Below, piece by piece: positions 1 to 8,712 of a stretch of DNA of 33,496 nucleotides (the stretch's first letter is position 1; the number at the start of each line of letters is the position of its first letter). The notes below the pieces were generated by a model. It was not told the origin of the DNA, did no database searches, and saw only the letters and a list, made by a program, of their open reading frames with translations. This DNA is from Verrucomicrobiota bacterium. Its GTDB lineage: Bacteria; Verrucomicrobiota; Verrucomicrobiia; Opitutales; Opitutaceae. Made by a program: the position numbers and the translations under genes. Location of the stretch: the NCBI GenBank assembly GCA_016871595.1, contig VHCY01000016.1, positions 1 through 33,496 on the forward strand, written 5' to 3'.

Positions 1-63
1 CAGGAGGGCGGCGACGGCGCTGTCGACGCCGCCGGAGAGCGCCACGAGGATGCGTTCCGCCAT
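1..63 (-). CDS. mnmA: Probable tRNA-specific 2-thiouridylase MnmA, N-terminal fragment
   Basis: Only the first 21 codons lie in the window, reading leftward from an ATG at 63-61. They encode MAERILVALSGGVDS followed by AVAALL. SGGVDS is the ATP-pyrophosphatase (PP-loop) signature. Its place within the first 15 residues, after a short hydrophobic beta strand, is typical of MnmA (TrmU), which thiolates U34 of tRNA for Lys, Glu and Gln in the cytoplasm. The start lies 3 bases after the stop of the upstream repeat protein, so the two may be co-transcribed. Other PP-loop enzymes (TilS, QueC, ThiI, ATP-sulfurylase-like proteins) share SGGxDS. The rest of the protein is outside the window, so the name is a best guess. 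Confidence 0.6.
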   Translation of the reverse strand, partial: MAERILVALSGGVDSAVAALL

Positions 64-66
64 AAC

Positions 67-1392
67 TCAGCGGGGCGCGAGGATCCGCGAACGCGTCGCC
101 GGCGGCAGGCCCGCGTCCTCGAGCCACTGGCGGGCGGCCGCCGGGTCGAGGGCGCGCCAGACCGCGTGGGCGGCGGCCAACGCGTTGGTCCGCGTCGGCT
201 CCGCGGGCAACCCTCCCGCCCACGCCACCGCCTCGCGGGGCGATGACTGGGCCCAGGCGGACGCGAGCGTCACGAAGGCCGCGTCGCGCGCGGACGGGGT
301 CAGGGATTCCGCCCACGCGATCGCCTCCGTGGGACGCGCGGCGAGGTGGATCACGAACTGGCCGGCGATGTAGTCGAGGGTCGGTCCCGGAGGCAGCTCG
401 AGGACGTGTCGCGCCGCGGCCGCGGGGTCGCGCTGCGCCCAGACGGCCAGCACGGAGCCGAGCGCGAGCCAGCGGGTGAAGTCGATCGTGAGCCCGTTGC
501 TCCACGCGAGGGCGGCCGGGAGGTCCCGCTCGGCAAGGGTGCGGGCCACGTCCGAGACGATGAGCGTTTGCGCGTCTCCCGGTGGCAGCGCCGGCAGGAG
601 GCGCGCCGCCTCGTCCGGCTGGCGGCGGAGCAGGTGGGCGAAGGCCTGCTGCAGCACCCGCTCCTGGCCGTGGCCCGCGGGCAGGTTCGCCGCCTCGGCG
701 ATGGCCGCGGCCGGATCCCGCGCGGCCAGTTCCCTCAGGCAGGCCTCGAGGGCCGCGGCCCGGTCGGCCCCCGGTTCCCGTCCCCGCGCCCAAGCGAGGG
801 CGGCGGGTGGATCTCGGCGGGACCAAGACTCGACCAGCGCGCGCAAGGCCGCCGCGCGGGCGGGACTGGCCGGGAGGGTTTCCCAACGCGCGAGGGCGGT
901 GGCCGGATCCTGCTGAGCCCAGCGGCTGAAGAGGACGCCGAGGAGCTGGCCTCCGTCCCCGGGAGCGGAGAACTCCCGCGCCGCCGCGAGCGCGCCCTCC
1001 GGATCCGTGAGCCCGAGTTGTTGCACCAGCAGGAAGGCCCCCTGCGTCCGTTCCGGCCCGGCGGGGACGCGGCGGAGGCGGAGGAGCGCCGCGGCCGGAT
1101 CGGAGGAGACGAGCGGGGCGAAAACCCGGAAGAAGCCCTGCAGGCGGCGGCCCGGGTCCGGCTCGGAGAGCACTTGCCTCAGTTCAGCGTCGGGTCCCTC
1201 GGACGGAAGCTCGTCAGCGGCCCCGGGGGCCGGCGCTGGCGGGCGCGCGGCGGGCGGGGCAGCCGTTTGCCGCGCTGATCCCTCTTCGGGTTCCGGGGTG
1301 TCGGCGCGGGGCGTCCACAGCAGGAACAGCGCGGGCGCGCCGATCGCGGCGGCGGCCAGCAGCCAGGTGCGGAACGAGAGGGAAGGGCCCAT
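67..1392 (-). CDS. Membrane-anchored or secreted protein made of 32-residue DPxxAL repeats
   Basis: Not a family I can name. The ATG start at 1392 gives 441 aa; an in-frame TTG at 1428 would add 12 basic residues. I prefer the ATG because it places a short N-region before one hydrophobic segment (about residues 9-27), a signal anchor or signal peptide. A Pro/Ala/Glu-rich linker follows, to about residue 75. From about residue 94 to the C-terminus the protein is eleven tandem units, nine of exactly 32 residues and two of 30. Each opens with a W/L-A-x-R-D-P-x-x-A-L pattern and continues with a second predicted helix, so an alpha-solenoid (TPR/HEAT-like) fold is likely. It probably acts as a protein-binding scaffold at the inner membrane or in the periplasm. 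It is divergent from the sugar isomerase-like gene and abuts the probable mnmA. Confidence 0.8.
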   Translation of the reverse strand: MGPSLSFRTWLLAAAAIGAPALFLLWTPRADTPEPEEGSARQTAAPPAARPPAPAPGAADELPSEGPDAELRQVLSEPDPGRRLQGFFRVFAPLVSSDPAAALLRLRRVPAGPERTQGAFLLVQQLGLTDPEGALAAAREFSAPGDGGQLLGVLFSRWAQQDPATALARWETLPASPARAAALRALVESWSRRDPPAALAWARGREPGADRAAALEACLRELAARDPAAAIAEAANLPAGHGQERVLQQAFAHLLRRQPDEAARLLPALPPGDAQTLIVSDVARTLAERDLPAALAWSNGLTIDFTRWLALGSVLAVWAQRDPAAAARHVLELPPGPTLDYIAGQFVIHLAARPTEAIAWAESLTPSARDAAFVTLASAWAQSSPREAVAWAGGLPAEPTRTNALAAAHAVWRALDPAAARQWLEDAGLPPATRSRILAPR

Positions 1393-1449
1393 CGTCGCGA
1401 ACGTGCGCCGCTTTCGCCGCCGGCTCAAGCGGGTCTTTCGCGCGGAGGT

Positions 1450-1465
1450 CCGGCTTTACAGCCGG
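1450..1465. other. Short perfect hairpin in a divergent intergenic region
   Basis: CCGGCT, loop TTAC, then AGCCGG: a 6-bp perfect stem lying between the divergent repeat-protein and isomerase genes, 26 bases before the ATG at 1491. It could be an operator half-site pair or an mRNA leader structure. No promoter is convincing nearby. It may also be chance in GC-rich DNA. Confidence 0.3.
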
Positions 1466-1490
1466 GGGCAACGCGCCCGAGAGTCGGCGG

Positions 1491-2405
1491 ATGAGTTCCC
1501 CCGCCCATCCCGCCCCCGCGCCCGGTCTGCCCCGCCGCGCCGTCCTGCGCACCCTGGCCGCGGCGCCCCTGCTCGGGGCGGTCGCCGCGCCGGCCGCGAC
1601 TCCCGCGCCCTCGTCCGAGCCCGCCTACCGCGTGCAGCGGGGGCGCATCCGCCAGTCCGTGGTGCCGTGGTGCTTCCGCCCGTGGACGCTCGAGGAGCTC
1701 TGTCTCCAGGCCAAGCAGTTGGGCCTGCCCTCGGTCGAGTTGGTCACCCCCGACAAGTTTCCCGTCCTGAAGCAGCACGGTCTGGTCTGCGCGCTCACCG
1801 GGAGCCACGGGTTCGCCAAGGGGTTCGCCCACCGGGAGGAGCACGCCGAGTGCCTGCGGATCCTGCGCGAGCGGATCGACGCCACGGCGGCCGCGGGTTT
1901 CCCGGCCGTCATCACCTTTTCCGGTTTCCGGCGCGGGATCTCCGACGAGGACGGCATCCGCAATATGGTGGACGGCCTGAAGCAGGTCGCGGGCCACGCG
2001 GAACGGGCGAAGGTGACGCTCTGCATCGAGATGCTGAACTCCCGCGTCGCCACCGAGATGAAGGGGCACCCGGACTATTTCTGCGACGACCTGGAACGCA
2101 CGGTGGAGATCTGCCGCCGCATCGGTTCGCCGCGGGTTAAGGTGCTGTTCGACATCTACCACGTGCAGATCATGCACGGCGACGTGATCACCCGCGTGCG
2201 CCAGCACCGCGAGTGGATCGGCCACGTGCACACCGCGGGCGTCCCCGGGCGGCACGAGATCGATGACACGCAGGAAATTAATTACCCGCCGATCCTGCAG
2301 GCCCTCGCCGAGGGGGGCTACGCGGGCTACGTCGGGCAGGAGTTCATCCCGCGCGGCGACAAGGCGAGCGCCCTGGCCGACGCCGTGCGCCGCTGCGACG
2401 TGTGA
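1491..2405 (+). CDS. Tat-exported hydroxypyruvate isomerase-family protein (xylose isomerase-like TIM barrel)
   Basis: 304 aa. The N-terminus has a twin-arginine type leader (R15-R16, then a hydrophobic Ala/Leu stretch to about residue 35), so the enzyme is probably exported folded. tatC lies later in the window. The mature part is a TIM barrel of the AP-endonuclease-2/xylose isomerase superfamily, closest in style to hydroxypyruvate isomerase. CIEMLN places E180, FDIYHVQIMHGD places D221 and H224, HVHTAG places H247, and VGQEF places E284; these match the metal and catalytic positions of Hyi-like proteins. Hyi interconverts hydroxypyruvate and tartronate semialdehyde. Secreted members are frequent in Verrucomicrobiota and Planctomycetota, and many act on unknown sugars, so the substrate here is not established. 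Confidence 0.8.
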   Translation: MSSPAHPAPAPGLPRRAVLRTLAAAPLLGAVAAPAATPAPSSEPAYRVQRGRIRQSVVPWCFRPWTLEELCLQAKQLGLPSVELVTPDKFPVLKQHGLVCALTGSHGFAKGFAHREEHAECLRILRERIDATAAAGFPAVITFSGFRRGISDEDGIRNMVDGLKQVAGHAERAKVTLCIEMLNSRVATEMKGHPDYFCDDLERTVEICRRIGSPRVKVLFDIYHVQIMHGDVITRVRQHREWIGHVHTAGVPGRHEIDDTQEINYPPILQALAEGGYAGYVGQEFIPRGDKASALADAVRRCDV

Positions 2406-2481
2406 GGCCCGGCCCCGCGCGGCGCGCGAGCATTGACAGCGGCTCCGCCCGCGCCGCACGCTGACCGTTTTCCCGCCCGTT

Positions 2482-4020
2482 ATGTCCCAGATCATCGCCG
2501 TCCTCGACTTCGGCTCCCAGCTGACGCAGGTCATCGCCCGCCGCATCCGCGAGTGCGAGGTCTACTCGCGGATCTACCACTACGCGACCCCGGCGGCGAA
2601 GCTGCGGGCGGACGGGGTCGCCGGCATCATCCTCTCCGGCGGGCCGCAGAGCGTGTACGCGCGCCAGGCGCCGCACCCGGACCCGGAGATCTTTCGTCTC
2701 GGCGTCCCGATCCTCGGCATCTGCTACGGCGTGCAGCTGATGGGGCACTTCCTCGGGGGCAAAGTCGCGCCAGGCAAGGCCCGCGAGTACGGCCACGGGG
2801 TGCTGACGGTGAAGCGTCCGGGCGCCCTGTTCAAGGGGTTGCCGCGCCGGCTGCGGGTCTGGAACTCGCACGGCGACAAGCTCACCCGGCTGCCGCCCGG
2901 GTTCCAGGCCACGGGCACCACGGAGAACTCGCCCTACGCGGTCATCGAGGACGGCCGGCGCCGGTTCCACGGCATCCAGTTCCACCCCGAGGTCTTCCAC
3001 ACCGAGCGGGGCGTGGACGTGATCCGCAATTTCCTCCTCGGAGTCTGCGGGGTTAAGGCCGACTGGACCACGCGGGACTTCATCGCGCACGCCATCGAGG
3101 GCATCCGCGCGCAGGTGGGGAAGGGGCGGGTGCTGCTCGGACTCTCGGGCGGCGTGGATTCCTCCGTCGCGGCCGCGCTCCTGCACCGCGCGATCGGTTC
3201 CCAACTCACCTGCGTGTTCGTCGACAACGGCCTGCTCCGCAAGGGCGAGCGGGAGGCGGTGGAGAAGCTTTACGGCGATCACTTCAGCATCGACCTGCGC
3301 GTCATCGACGCCTCCCGCACCTTCCTGTGGCGCCTGCGCGGGGTCACCGACCCGGAGCGGAAGCGCAAGATCATCGGCCGGACCTTCGTCGAGGTCTTCG
3401 AGAAGTCGCTGCGCTCGATCGGGCGCGCGGAGTTCCTCGGCCAGGGCACGCTCTACCCGGACGTGATCGAGAGCGTCTCGATCGCCGGCAACCCCGCCTC
3501 GCTGATCAAGACCCACCACAACGTCGGCGGGCTGCCGGAGCGGATGAAGCTGCGCTTGCTGGAGCCGCTCCGCGAGCTGTTCAAGGACGAGGTCCGCCGG
3601 GTCGGCAGCGCCCTCGGGCTGCCCCGCGAGGTGGTCTGGCGGCAGCCGTTCCCCGGCCCCGGCCTGGGCGTGCGCGTGATGGGCGAGATCACGCCCGAGA
3701 ACCTGCGGGTGCTGCGCGAGGCCGACGCGATCCTGCAGGAGGAGATGTTCCGCTCCGGGCATTACTACAAGGTGTGGCAGTCCTTCTGCGTGTTCCTGCC
3801 CGTGCGCACGGTGGGCGTCTTCGGGGACGAGCGGACCTACGACCATGTGATCGCCCTGCGGATCGTGGAGAGCACCGACGCGATGACCGCCGACTGGGCG
3901 AAGCTCCCGCACGAGCTGTTGCAGCGCATCTCGAGCCGCATCACCAACGAGGTGCGCGGGGTGGGCCGGGTCGTTTACGACGTCAGTTCCAAGCCGCCCG
4001 CGACCATCGAGTGGGAATGA
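2482..4020 (+). CDS. guaA: GMP synthase (glutamine-hydrolysing)
   Basis: 512 aa, the usual length. It converts XMP to GMP with ATP and glutamine in the cytoplasm. Domain order is standard. A class I glutamine amidotransferase (about 1-190) has nucleophile C81 in GICYGVQ and the catalytic pair H168/E170 in QFHPE. An ATP pyrophosphatase domain has its PP-loop SGGVDS at 222-227. The C-terminal dimerisation domain ends in the conserved IEWE. The start ATG is followed by [12 protein letters not shown], as expected for the family. The last codon overlaps the next gene in an ATGA arrangement (4017-4020), so the two are probably translationally coupled. No purine riboswitch or GuaB gene is visible upstream. 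Confidence 0.98.
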   Translation: MSQIIAVLDFGSQLTQVIARRIRECEVYSRIYHYATPAAKLRADGVAGIILSGGPQSVYARQAPHPDPEIFRLGVPILGICYGVQLMGHFLGGKVAPGKAREYGHGVLTVKRPGALFKGLPRRLRVWNSHGDKLTRLPPGFQATGTTENSPYAVIEDGRRRFHGIQFHPEVFHTERGVDVIRNFLLGVCGVKADWTTRDFIAHAIEGIRAQVGKGRVLLGLSGGVDSSVAAALLHRAIGSQLTCVFVDNGLLRKGEREAVEKLYGDHFSIDLRVIDASRTFLWRLRGVTDPERKRKIIGRTFVEVFEKSLRSIGRAEFLGQGTLYPDVIESVSIAGNPASLIKTHHNVGGLPERMKLRLLEPLRELFKDEVRRVGSALGLPREVVWRQPFPGPGLGVRVMGEITPENLRVLREADAILQEEMFRSGHYYKVWQSFCVFLPVRTVGVFGDERTYDHVIALRIVESTDAMTADWAKLPHELLQRISSRITNEVRGVGRVVYDVSSKPPATIEWE

Positions 4021-4859
4021 GCCCCGCGCGTCCAGCGCCGCCACCCGCCGCCGCCCCGCTCCGCCGGGGATTCCGGCGCGGTTTGGCCGTCGCGCTGGCC
4101 TTGCTCGCCGGTTCCTCCGCTTCTGCCGCATCTGCCGCCGCCGCCGGCGAGGAGCCGCCGATCATCGCCAGGGCGCGGCAGTTCCTCGGCGGCGAGGAGG
4201 CCCTCGCGAAGGTGCGCGCCCTGCGGTTCATCGGGACGGTCAATTCGTTCTCGGGCTCCGCGCCGCCGGTCAGCCTCGTCCTCACCTACCAGCATCCCTT
4301 CCGGCAACGCCTCGTCAGCACGTCACCCTCCGCGGTTGAGGTGACCGGTCTGGACGGCGAGGTGGGATGGCGACGGATCCACGAGCCGCGCGACCTCGGC
4401 AAATGGCGGGATGAAAGCCTCGATCCCGCGCAGGTGGCGCGTTTGCGGGCGGGGACCTTCGAGAGCCTGGCGTTCTTCCGCGGGATCGAGTCCGTGGGCG
4501 GCCGGCTCGAGCACGCCGGGTCGGCGCGGGTCTCCGGCGTGAGCTGCGAGCGCGTGGTGTTCCACCACGGGGAGAACCTCCGTTTCACCCGCTACTTCGA
4601 GGCGGAGACCGGACGTCTGGTGAAGACCGAGACCGAGGACGGCACCTCCGTCGTCGAGGAGGGGGAGCAGTGGGTCGACGGCATCCGTTTCCCGCAGCGC
4701 CTGGTCACCTCGGGGCGGGGGGCCGACAAGCGTCCCTCCCGCTTCATCGTGGAATTCACGCAGGTGCAGGTGAACGGGGATTTTCCCGTGGCGCAGTTCG
4801 CCCGGCCCGCGCCGGCCCCGGCGACCCCGCCACCCGCGCCGGCCCCGGCCAAACGCTGA
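4017..4859 (+). CDS. Secreted hypothetical protein, possibly LolA-like fold
   Basis: 280 aa, starting at an ATG that overlaps the guaA stop (ATGA). The N-terminus has basic residues (RRGFRR) and then a hydrophobic Ala/Leu stretch, ending in small residues around 40-45. This is a signal peptide for periplasmic or outer-membrane delivery. The body alternates short strands ([64 protein letters not shown]). That resembles the half-barrel of outer-membrane lipoprotein carrier/sorting proteins (LolA/LolB/MucB-like), but I see no diagnostic residue. The C-terminus is a Pro/Ala tail. Coupling to guaA looks positional rather than functional. Function unknown. Confidence 0.8.
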   Translation: MSPARPAPPPAAAPLRRGFRRGLAVALALLAGSSASAASAAAAGEEPPIIARARQFLGGEEALAKVRALRFIGTVNSFSGSAPPVSLVLTYQHPFRQRLVSTSPSAVEVTGLDGEVGWRRIHEPRDLGKWRDESLDPAQVARLRAGTFESLAFFRGIESVGGRLEHAGSARVSGVSCERVVFHHGENLRFTRYFEAETGRLVKTETEDGTSVVEEGEQWVDGIRFPQRLVTSGRGADKRPSRFIVEFTQVQVNGDFPVAQFARPAPAPATPPPAPAPAKR

Positions 4860-4880
4860 GAAAGTGCTCGCGAATCCGGG

Positions 4881-4895
4881 GCTTCCGGCGGAAGC
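4881..4895 (+). other. Hairpin in the leader just upstream of hisD
   Basis: GCTTCC, loop GGC, GGAAGC: a perfect 6-bp stem ending 14 bases before the hisD ATG. Flanking GGGG and CCCC could extend it with a bulge. No run of His codons precedes it, so it is not a classical his attenuator. It could limit or guide ribosome entry. Confidence 0.3.
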
Positions 4896-4909
4896 TGTCG
4901 CCCCGGCTT

Positions 4910-6205
4910 ATGCGTATCCTGCAACACGCCTCCAAGTCCTTCTCCGACGAGCTCGCCGCGTTCTGCCGCTCCGCGGCGGCCCCCCGGGAGATCGCCGAGG
5001 CGGTGACCTCCATCCTCGCGGACGTCCGCGCCCGCGGCGACGAGGCCGTCTCCTATTACGCCGCCAAGTTCGACGGGGCCAAGCTGCGCGCGCGAGAGTT
5101 CCGCCTGAACCCCGCGGACCTGCCTGCCGCCGCGAAGCGGGTGCCCGCCGCGGACCTCAAGGCCCTCGAGGCCGCCCGCGACTCCGTCCTCGCCTTCAAC
5201 CGCCGCGGCCTGCCGAAGGCGTGGACCGCGCGCAACCCGCACGGCGCCGCCGTCGGGGAGAAGTTTGACCCGATCCGCCGCGTGGGGCTCTACGTGCCGG
5301 GTGGCGAGGTGCCCCTGGTCTCGACCGTCCTGATGACCGCCCCGCTCGCGCGCCTGGCCGGTTGCCCCGAGATCGCCGTCTTCACCCCCTCGAATCCCGA
5401 GGGCAAGGTCGCCGACGGGCTGCTCGCGGCGCTCCATCTCTGCGGCATCACCGAGGTCTACCGCGTCGGCGGGGTGCAGGCGATCGGCGCGATGGCGTAC
5501 GGCACGCCGGTCATCCCGGCGGTCGACAAGGTCTTCGGGCCGGGCAACGCCTACGTTTGCGAGGCCAAGCGGCAGGTCTTCGGCACCGTCGGGGTCGACT
5601 CCCTGCCGGGGCCGAGCGAGGTGATGGTCATCGCGGACGAATCCGCCGACGTGGCCTTCGTGGCGGCGGACCTGCTCGCCCAGGCGGAACACGGCTCCGG
5701 CCGCGAGAAGATCTACCTCGTCTCGACCTCGGGAACGCTGCTCACGTCCGTCGCCAGCGAGATCCGGACGCAGCTGCAGTTGATCACGCGCGGCGACAAG
5801 GCGATGCGGGTGCTGGAGCAGGGGATGCTCGCGATCCAGGTGGAGACGCTCGCCCAAGCCGCGGAGATCGCGAACTACGTCGCCCCGGAACACCTCGAGT
5901 TGCTCGTCCCGGAGACCGCCGCGCGCAAGCTGGTGGCGGCCGTGACCACGGCGGGCGCAATTATGGTCGGGCCGTATTCGCCTACCGCGCTCGGGGATTT
6001 TGTCGCAGGTCCGAGCCACGTGCTGCCGACCGGCCGGACCGGGCGATTCCTCAGCGGCCTCCGGGTCTCCGACTTCATCCGTCGCACCAGCGTGATCCGC
6101 TACGACAAGGCCGGCGTGCGCAAGGCGGAGCCCCTCGTGGCCGCCTTCGCTGGGCTGGAGCGCCTCGACGCCCACGGCCGCTCCGTCCGCATCCGCGTGC
6201 GGTGA
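4910..6205 (+). CDS. hisD: Histidinol dehydrogenase
   Basis: 431 aa. It catalyses the last two oxidations of histidine synthesis, L-histidinol to L-histidine with NAD+, and is zinc dependent. The zinc ligands of the family are visible: Q258 and H261 in AQAEHGSG, D363 in LGDFVAGPSH, and H422 near the C-terminus. The catalytic Glu-His pair is E327/H328 in APEHLEL. Also present are the VFGPGNAYV and LPGPSEV signatures. The start is the ATG at 4910, which gives the normal N-terminus; the open frame extends upstream through the previous gene without a better start. It is the first gene of the local hisDCBH cluster. Confidence 0.97.
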   Translation: MRILQHASKSFSDELAAFCRSAAAPREIAEAVTSILADVRARGDEAVSYYAAKFDGAKLRAREFRLNPADLPAAAKRVPAADLKALEAARDSVLAFNRRGLPKAWTARNPHGAAVGEKFDPIRRVGLYVPGGEVPLVSTVLMTAPLARLAGCPEIAVFTPSNPEGKVADGLLAALHLCGITEVYRVGGVQAIGAMAYGTPVIPAVDKVFGPGNAYVCEAKRQVFGTVGVDSLPGPSEVMVIADESADVAFVAADLLAQAEHGSGREKIYLVSTSGTLLTSVASEIRTQLQLITRGDKAMRVLEQGMLAIQVETLAQAAEIANYVAPEHLELLVPETAARKLVAAVTTAGAIMVGPYSPTALGDFVAGPSHVLPTGRTGRFLSGLRVSDFIRRTSVIRYDKAGVRKAEPLVAAFAGLERLDAHGRSVRIRVR

Positions 6206-6260
6206 GGTCCCGCCGGTCCAGTGGCGCGCGTTTCCCGGCGCCCGGGTCCTTTCCCTCCCG

Positions 6261-7367
6261 ATGACGCCTGAATTCCTCCGCCCCCGGCCACACGTCGCCG
6301 GTCTGCACGCCTACACCCCCGGCCTGCAGCCCACCGAGCAGGGCTGGGTGAAGCTGAACACCAACGAGTGCCCGTACCCGCCCAGCCCCGCGGTGGCGGA
6401 GGCGCTTCGCCGGGAGATTGGCGCCGACGGGGCGGCCCTGCGGCTCTACCCGCAGCCCACCAGCGCTCGCCTGCGCGAGGTGGTCGCCCGCGCCCACGGG
6501 CTCCAACCCGGCCAGGTCTGCATTGGCAACGGCTCGGATGACCTGCTTAACCTGCTCGTCCGCGTCTTCTGCTCCCCCGCCGCGGCCGCCGGCCTCACGG
6601 TTCCCAGTTACTCGCTGTATCCGGTCCTGGTGGCGATCCAGGACGGCGCGCCCGAGCCGATCCCATTCGAACGCGACCTGCGTCTGCCGGTCGGGCGGAT
6701 CTTGGCGTCGCGGGCCCCGGTGTTTTTCCTGACTTCCCCCAACGCGCCCACCGGAGTCGGCTTCTCCCGGGAGGAGATCGAGGCCGTGCTGCGGGGATAC
6801 CAAGGCGTGCTGGTGGTCGATGAGGCCTACGCCCCCTTTGCCCGCGAGGACGCGGTCGGCCTGCTCGCCCGGTATCCGAACCTCGTCGTGATCCGGACGC
6901 TCTCCAAGGCCCACGCCCTCGCCGGCATCCGCGTCGGGTACGCGCTGGCGGACCCGCGGGTCATCGACCTCCTCGACCGCGTCCGCGACAGCTACAACGT
7001 GAGCCGCCTGTCCCAGGCTGCCGCCATCGCGGCGCTGGAGGATCCGGGCTACTACGCCGGGATCATCGCGCGGATCCGCGGCACGCGGGACCGCTTCAGC
7101 GCCGACCTGCGGGACCGGCGCGGGTGGTTCACCTATCCCTCGCAGGCGAACTTCATCTTCACCGAACCCCGGGGGGCCGACGGGGCGACCGGGCTGGAGG
7201 TGGCCCGGTCCGCCTACGACTTCCTTTGCGGACGGAAGGTGCTCGTGCGGCATTTCCCGAGCCACGCCTTGACCGCCTCGTTCCTGCGAATCAGCGTCGG
7301 AACCGACGGCGAAATGAGCACCCTCAGCGACACCCTCAACGCATGGCAAAGCAGTCTCCGCGCGTAA
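6261..7367 (+). CDS. hisC: Histidinol-phosphate aminotransferase
   Basis: 368 aa, a PLP-dependent fold-type I class II aminotransferase. It converts imidazole-acetol phosphate and glutamate to histidinol phosphate. The N-terminal [13 protein letters not shown] is diagnostic for HisC. N161 (SPNAPTG), D187 (VVDEAY), the Schiff-base lysine K216 ([10 protein letters not shown]) and R224 are all present. It lies 55 bases after hisD, with a weak hairpin CCCGG-CGC-CCGGG (6234-6246) in the gap. Its 3' end overlaps the hisB start by 25 bases, implying coupled translation. Confidence 0.97.
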   Translation: MTPEFLRPRPHVAGLHAYTPGLQPTEQGWVKLNTNECPYPPSPAVAEALRREIGADGAALRLYPQPTSARLREVVARAHGLQPGQVCIGNGSDDLLNLLVRVFCSPAAAAGLTVPSYSLYPVLVAIQDGAPEPIPFERDLRLPVGRILASRAPVFFLTSPNAPTGVGFSREEIEAVLRGYQGVLVVDEAYAPFAREDAVGLLARYPNLVVIRTLSKAHALAGIRVGYALADPRVIDLLDRVRDSYNVSRLSQAAAIAALEDPGYYAGIIARIRGTRDRFSADLRDRRGWFTYPSQANFIFTEPRGADGATGLEVARSAYDFLCGRKVLVRHFPSHALTASFLRISVGTDGEMSTLSDTLNAWQSSLRA

Positions 7368-7945
7368 CCACGGTCTCCCGGCAGACGGCGGAGACCGACA
7401 TCACCCTTACCCTGGCCCTCGACGGCCGCGGGGAGGCCAAGGTCGACACGGGCATCCCGTTCCTCGACCATATGCTGACCCTGTTCGCCAAGCACGGGCT
7501 CTTCGATCTCACCGTGAAGGCCAAGGGCGACGTTGAGGTCGACTACCACCACACGGTGGAGGATGTGGGCCTGGTCCTGGGCGAGGCCTGCCAGCAGGCG
7601 CTGGGCGACAAGCGGGGCATCCGGCGCTACGGTTTTTTCCTCCTCCCGATGGACGAGTCCCTCGCCCGGATCGTCATCGATATCGGCGGGCGGCCGCACC
7701 TCGTCTATGACGTGGCGCCGCCGACGATGTTCGTCCGCGACTTCAACCTGGTGCTGGTGAAGGAATTCTGCCGGGCCTTCAGCAACGCGCTCGGCGCGAA
7801 CCTCCACGTCCACCTGGTCTACGGGGAGGAGCCGCACCACGTGGCCGAGGCGATCTTCAAGGGCCTGGCGCGCGCGCTCGACGTGGCGACCCAGATTGAT
7901 CCCCGGGCGGCGAACGTGCTGCCCAGCACCAAGGGCCTGATCTGA
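7343..7945 (+). CDS. hisB: Imidazoleglycerol-phosphate dehydratase
   Basis: 200 aa, the monofunctional HisB (no N-terminal phosphatase domain of the E. coli type). It dehydrates imidazole glycerol phosphate to imidazole acetol phosphate. The metal-binding motifs are intact: [23 protein letters not shown], and [18 protein letters not shown]. The ATG at 7343 lies inside the end of hisC (25-base overlap) and gives the family's normal start. The histidinol-phosphate phosphatase (HisN) must be encoded elsewhere. Confidence 0.97.
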   Translation: MAKQSPRVTTVSRQTAETDITLTLALDGRGEAKVDTGIPFLDHMLTLFAKHGLFDLTVKAKGDVEVDYHHTVEDVGLVLGEACQQALGDKRGIRRYGFFLLPMDESLARIVIDIGGRPHLVYDVAPPTMFVRDFNLVLVKEFCRAFSNALGANLHVHLVYGEEPHHVAEAIFKGLARALDVATQIDPRAANVLPSTKGLI

Positions 7946-7950
7946 CCGCG

Positions 7951-7971
7951 GGCCGGCCCAGGCGGCCGGCC
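7951..7971 (+). other. Strong GC hairpin between hisB and hisH
   Basis: GGCCGGCC, loop CAGGC, GGCCGGCC: an 8-bp perfect all-GC stem filling most of the 33-base gap between the hisB stop and the hisH ATG. There is no U-tract, so it is unlikely to be an intrinsic terminator. It may stabilise the upstream mRNA or tune hisH translation. Confidence 0.4.
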
Positions 7972-7978
7972 GTCCCGT

Positions 7979-8611
7979 ATGTCCCCGATCGCGGTCATCG
8001 ACACCGGCATCTGCAACCTGCGCAGCGTCACCAAAGCCCTGGAGGCCGTGGGAGCGGTCGTCCGGGTCGTGCGGACGCCCGGGGAACTGGCGGCCGCGGA
8101 CGCCGCGGGCGTCGTCCTGCCGGGAGTGGGCGCGCTGCGGGACTGCGTGGACGCGCTGCGCTCGACCGGGCTGGACGCGGCGGTCGCCGGCTGGATCCGT
8201 GCCGACCGGCCCTTTCTGGGCGTGTGCCTCGGGATGCAGGCGCTGTTCGAACATTCGGAGGAGGGAGGGGTGCAGGGGCTGGGGATCTTTCCGGGGCGGG
8301 TGGTGCGCTTCCGTCTGCCCGCGGAGTTCAAGGTGCCACATATGGGCTGGAACACGGTGCGGTTCACGCAGCCCGCCTCGCCGTTGCGGTCCGGCCTCGC
8401 CCTCGAGGGGGAATCGTTCTATTTCGTGCACAGTTTCCGCTGCGAACCGGGTGATCCCGCGCTGGTGCTGGCGGAGTGCGATTACGGCGGGCCCTTCTGT
8501 GCGGCGATCGGCCGCGGACGCGTGTTCGCGACCCAGTTCCACCCGGAGAAGAGCCAGGCCCGGGGACTGCAGATCTACCGCAATTTCGCGGCGGTCGCGG
8601 CGCGGCCTTAA
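7979..8611 (+). CDS. hisH: Imidazole glycerol phosphate synthase, glutaminase subunit HisH
   Basis: 210 aa, a class I glutamine amidotransferase. It supplies ammonia to HisF for closure of the imidazole ring, with AICAR as by-product feeding purine synthesis. The nucleophile is C83 in GVCLGMQ; H188 and E190 in QFHPEKSQ complete the triad. [11 protein letters not shown] at the N-terminus and the HSFRC segment are HisH-typical. It usually sits beside hisA and hisF. Here the next gene is citrate synthase, so the partner HisF is not in this window. Confidence 0.96.
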   Translation: MSPIAVIDTGICNLRSVTKALEAVGAVVRVVRTPGELAAADAAGVVLPGVGALRDCVDALRSTGLDAAVAGWIRADRPFLGVCLGMQALFEHSEEGGVQGLGIFPGRVVRFRLPAEFKVPHMGWNTVRFTQPASPLRSGLALEGESFYFVHSFRCEPGDPALVLAECDYGGPFCAAIGRGRVFATQFHPEKSQARGLQIYRNFAAVAARP

Positions 8612-8640
8612 GTTTTTCTGCGCGCGCGCGCGTTTTTTCT
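8612..8640 (+). terminator. Possible intrinsic terminator after hisH
   Basis: Just after the hisH stop is an alternating CG tract (8621-8632) followed by six T (8633-8638). The CG tract can fold on itself or pair with the GCGGCGCGG at the end of hisH, giving a stem plus U-tract. The stem is not unique. The alternating purine-pyrimidine run also has Z-DNA potential. Confidence 0.4.
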
Positions 8641-8712
8641 AATTTCCGGCTGGCGGGCGCGGAATGGCGTGCAAGTGTCTTGGCCTTAGACGTTAGCTAT
8701 CGCCATCCCCCT

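Noticed and set aside
346-1278. 310-codon plus-strand frame opposite the repeat protein
   Set aside because: The minus-strand product has strict 32-residue periodicity and a signal anchor; the plus-strand product is Arg/Gly low-complexity.
2433-2461. TTGACA upstream of guaA as a promoter
   Set aside because: A perfect -35 hexamer, but no A/T-rich -10 at 15-19 bases downstream; the stretch is all GC.
2344-4131. 595-codon minus-strand frame opposite guaA
   Set aside because: Antisense shadow; guaA on the plus strand has all catalytic motifs.
8621-8632. Alternating CG tract as a Z-DNA or regulatory element
   Set aside because: Only 12 bases and next to a T-run; a terminator role after hisH is the simpler reading.
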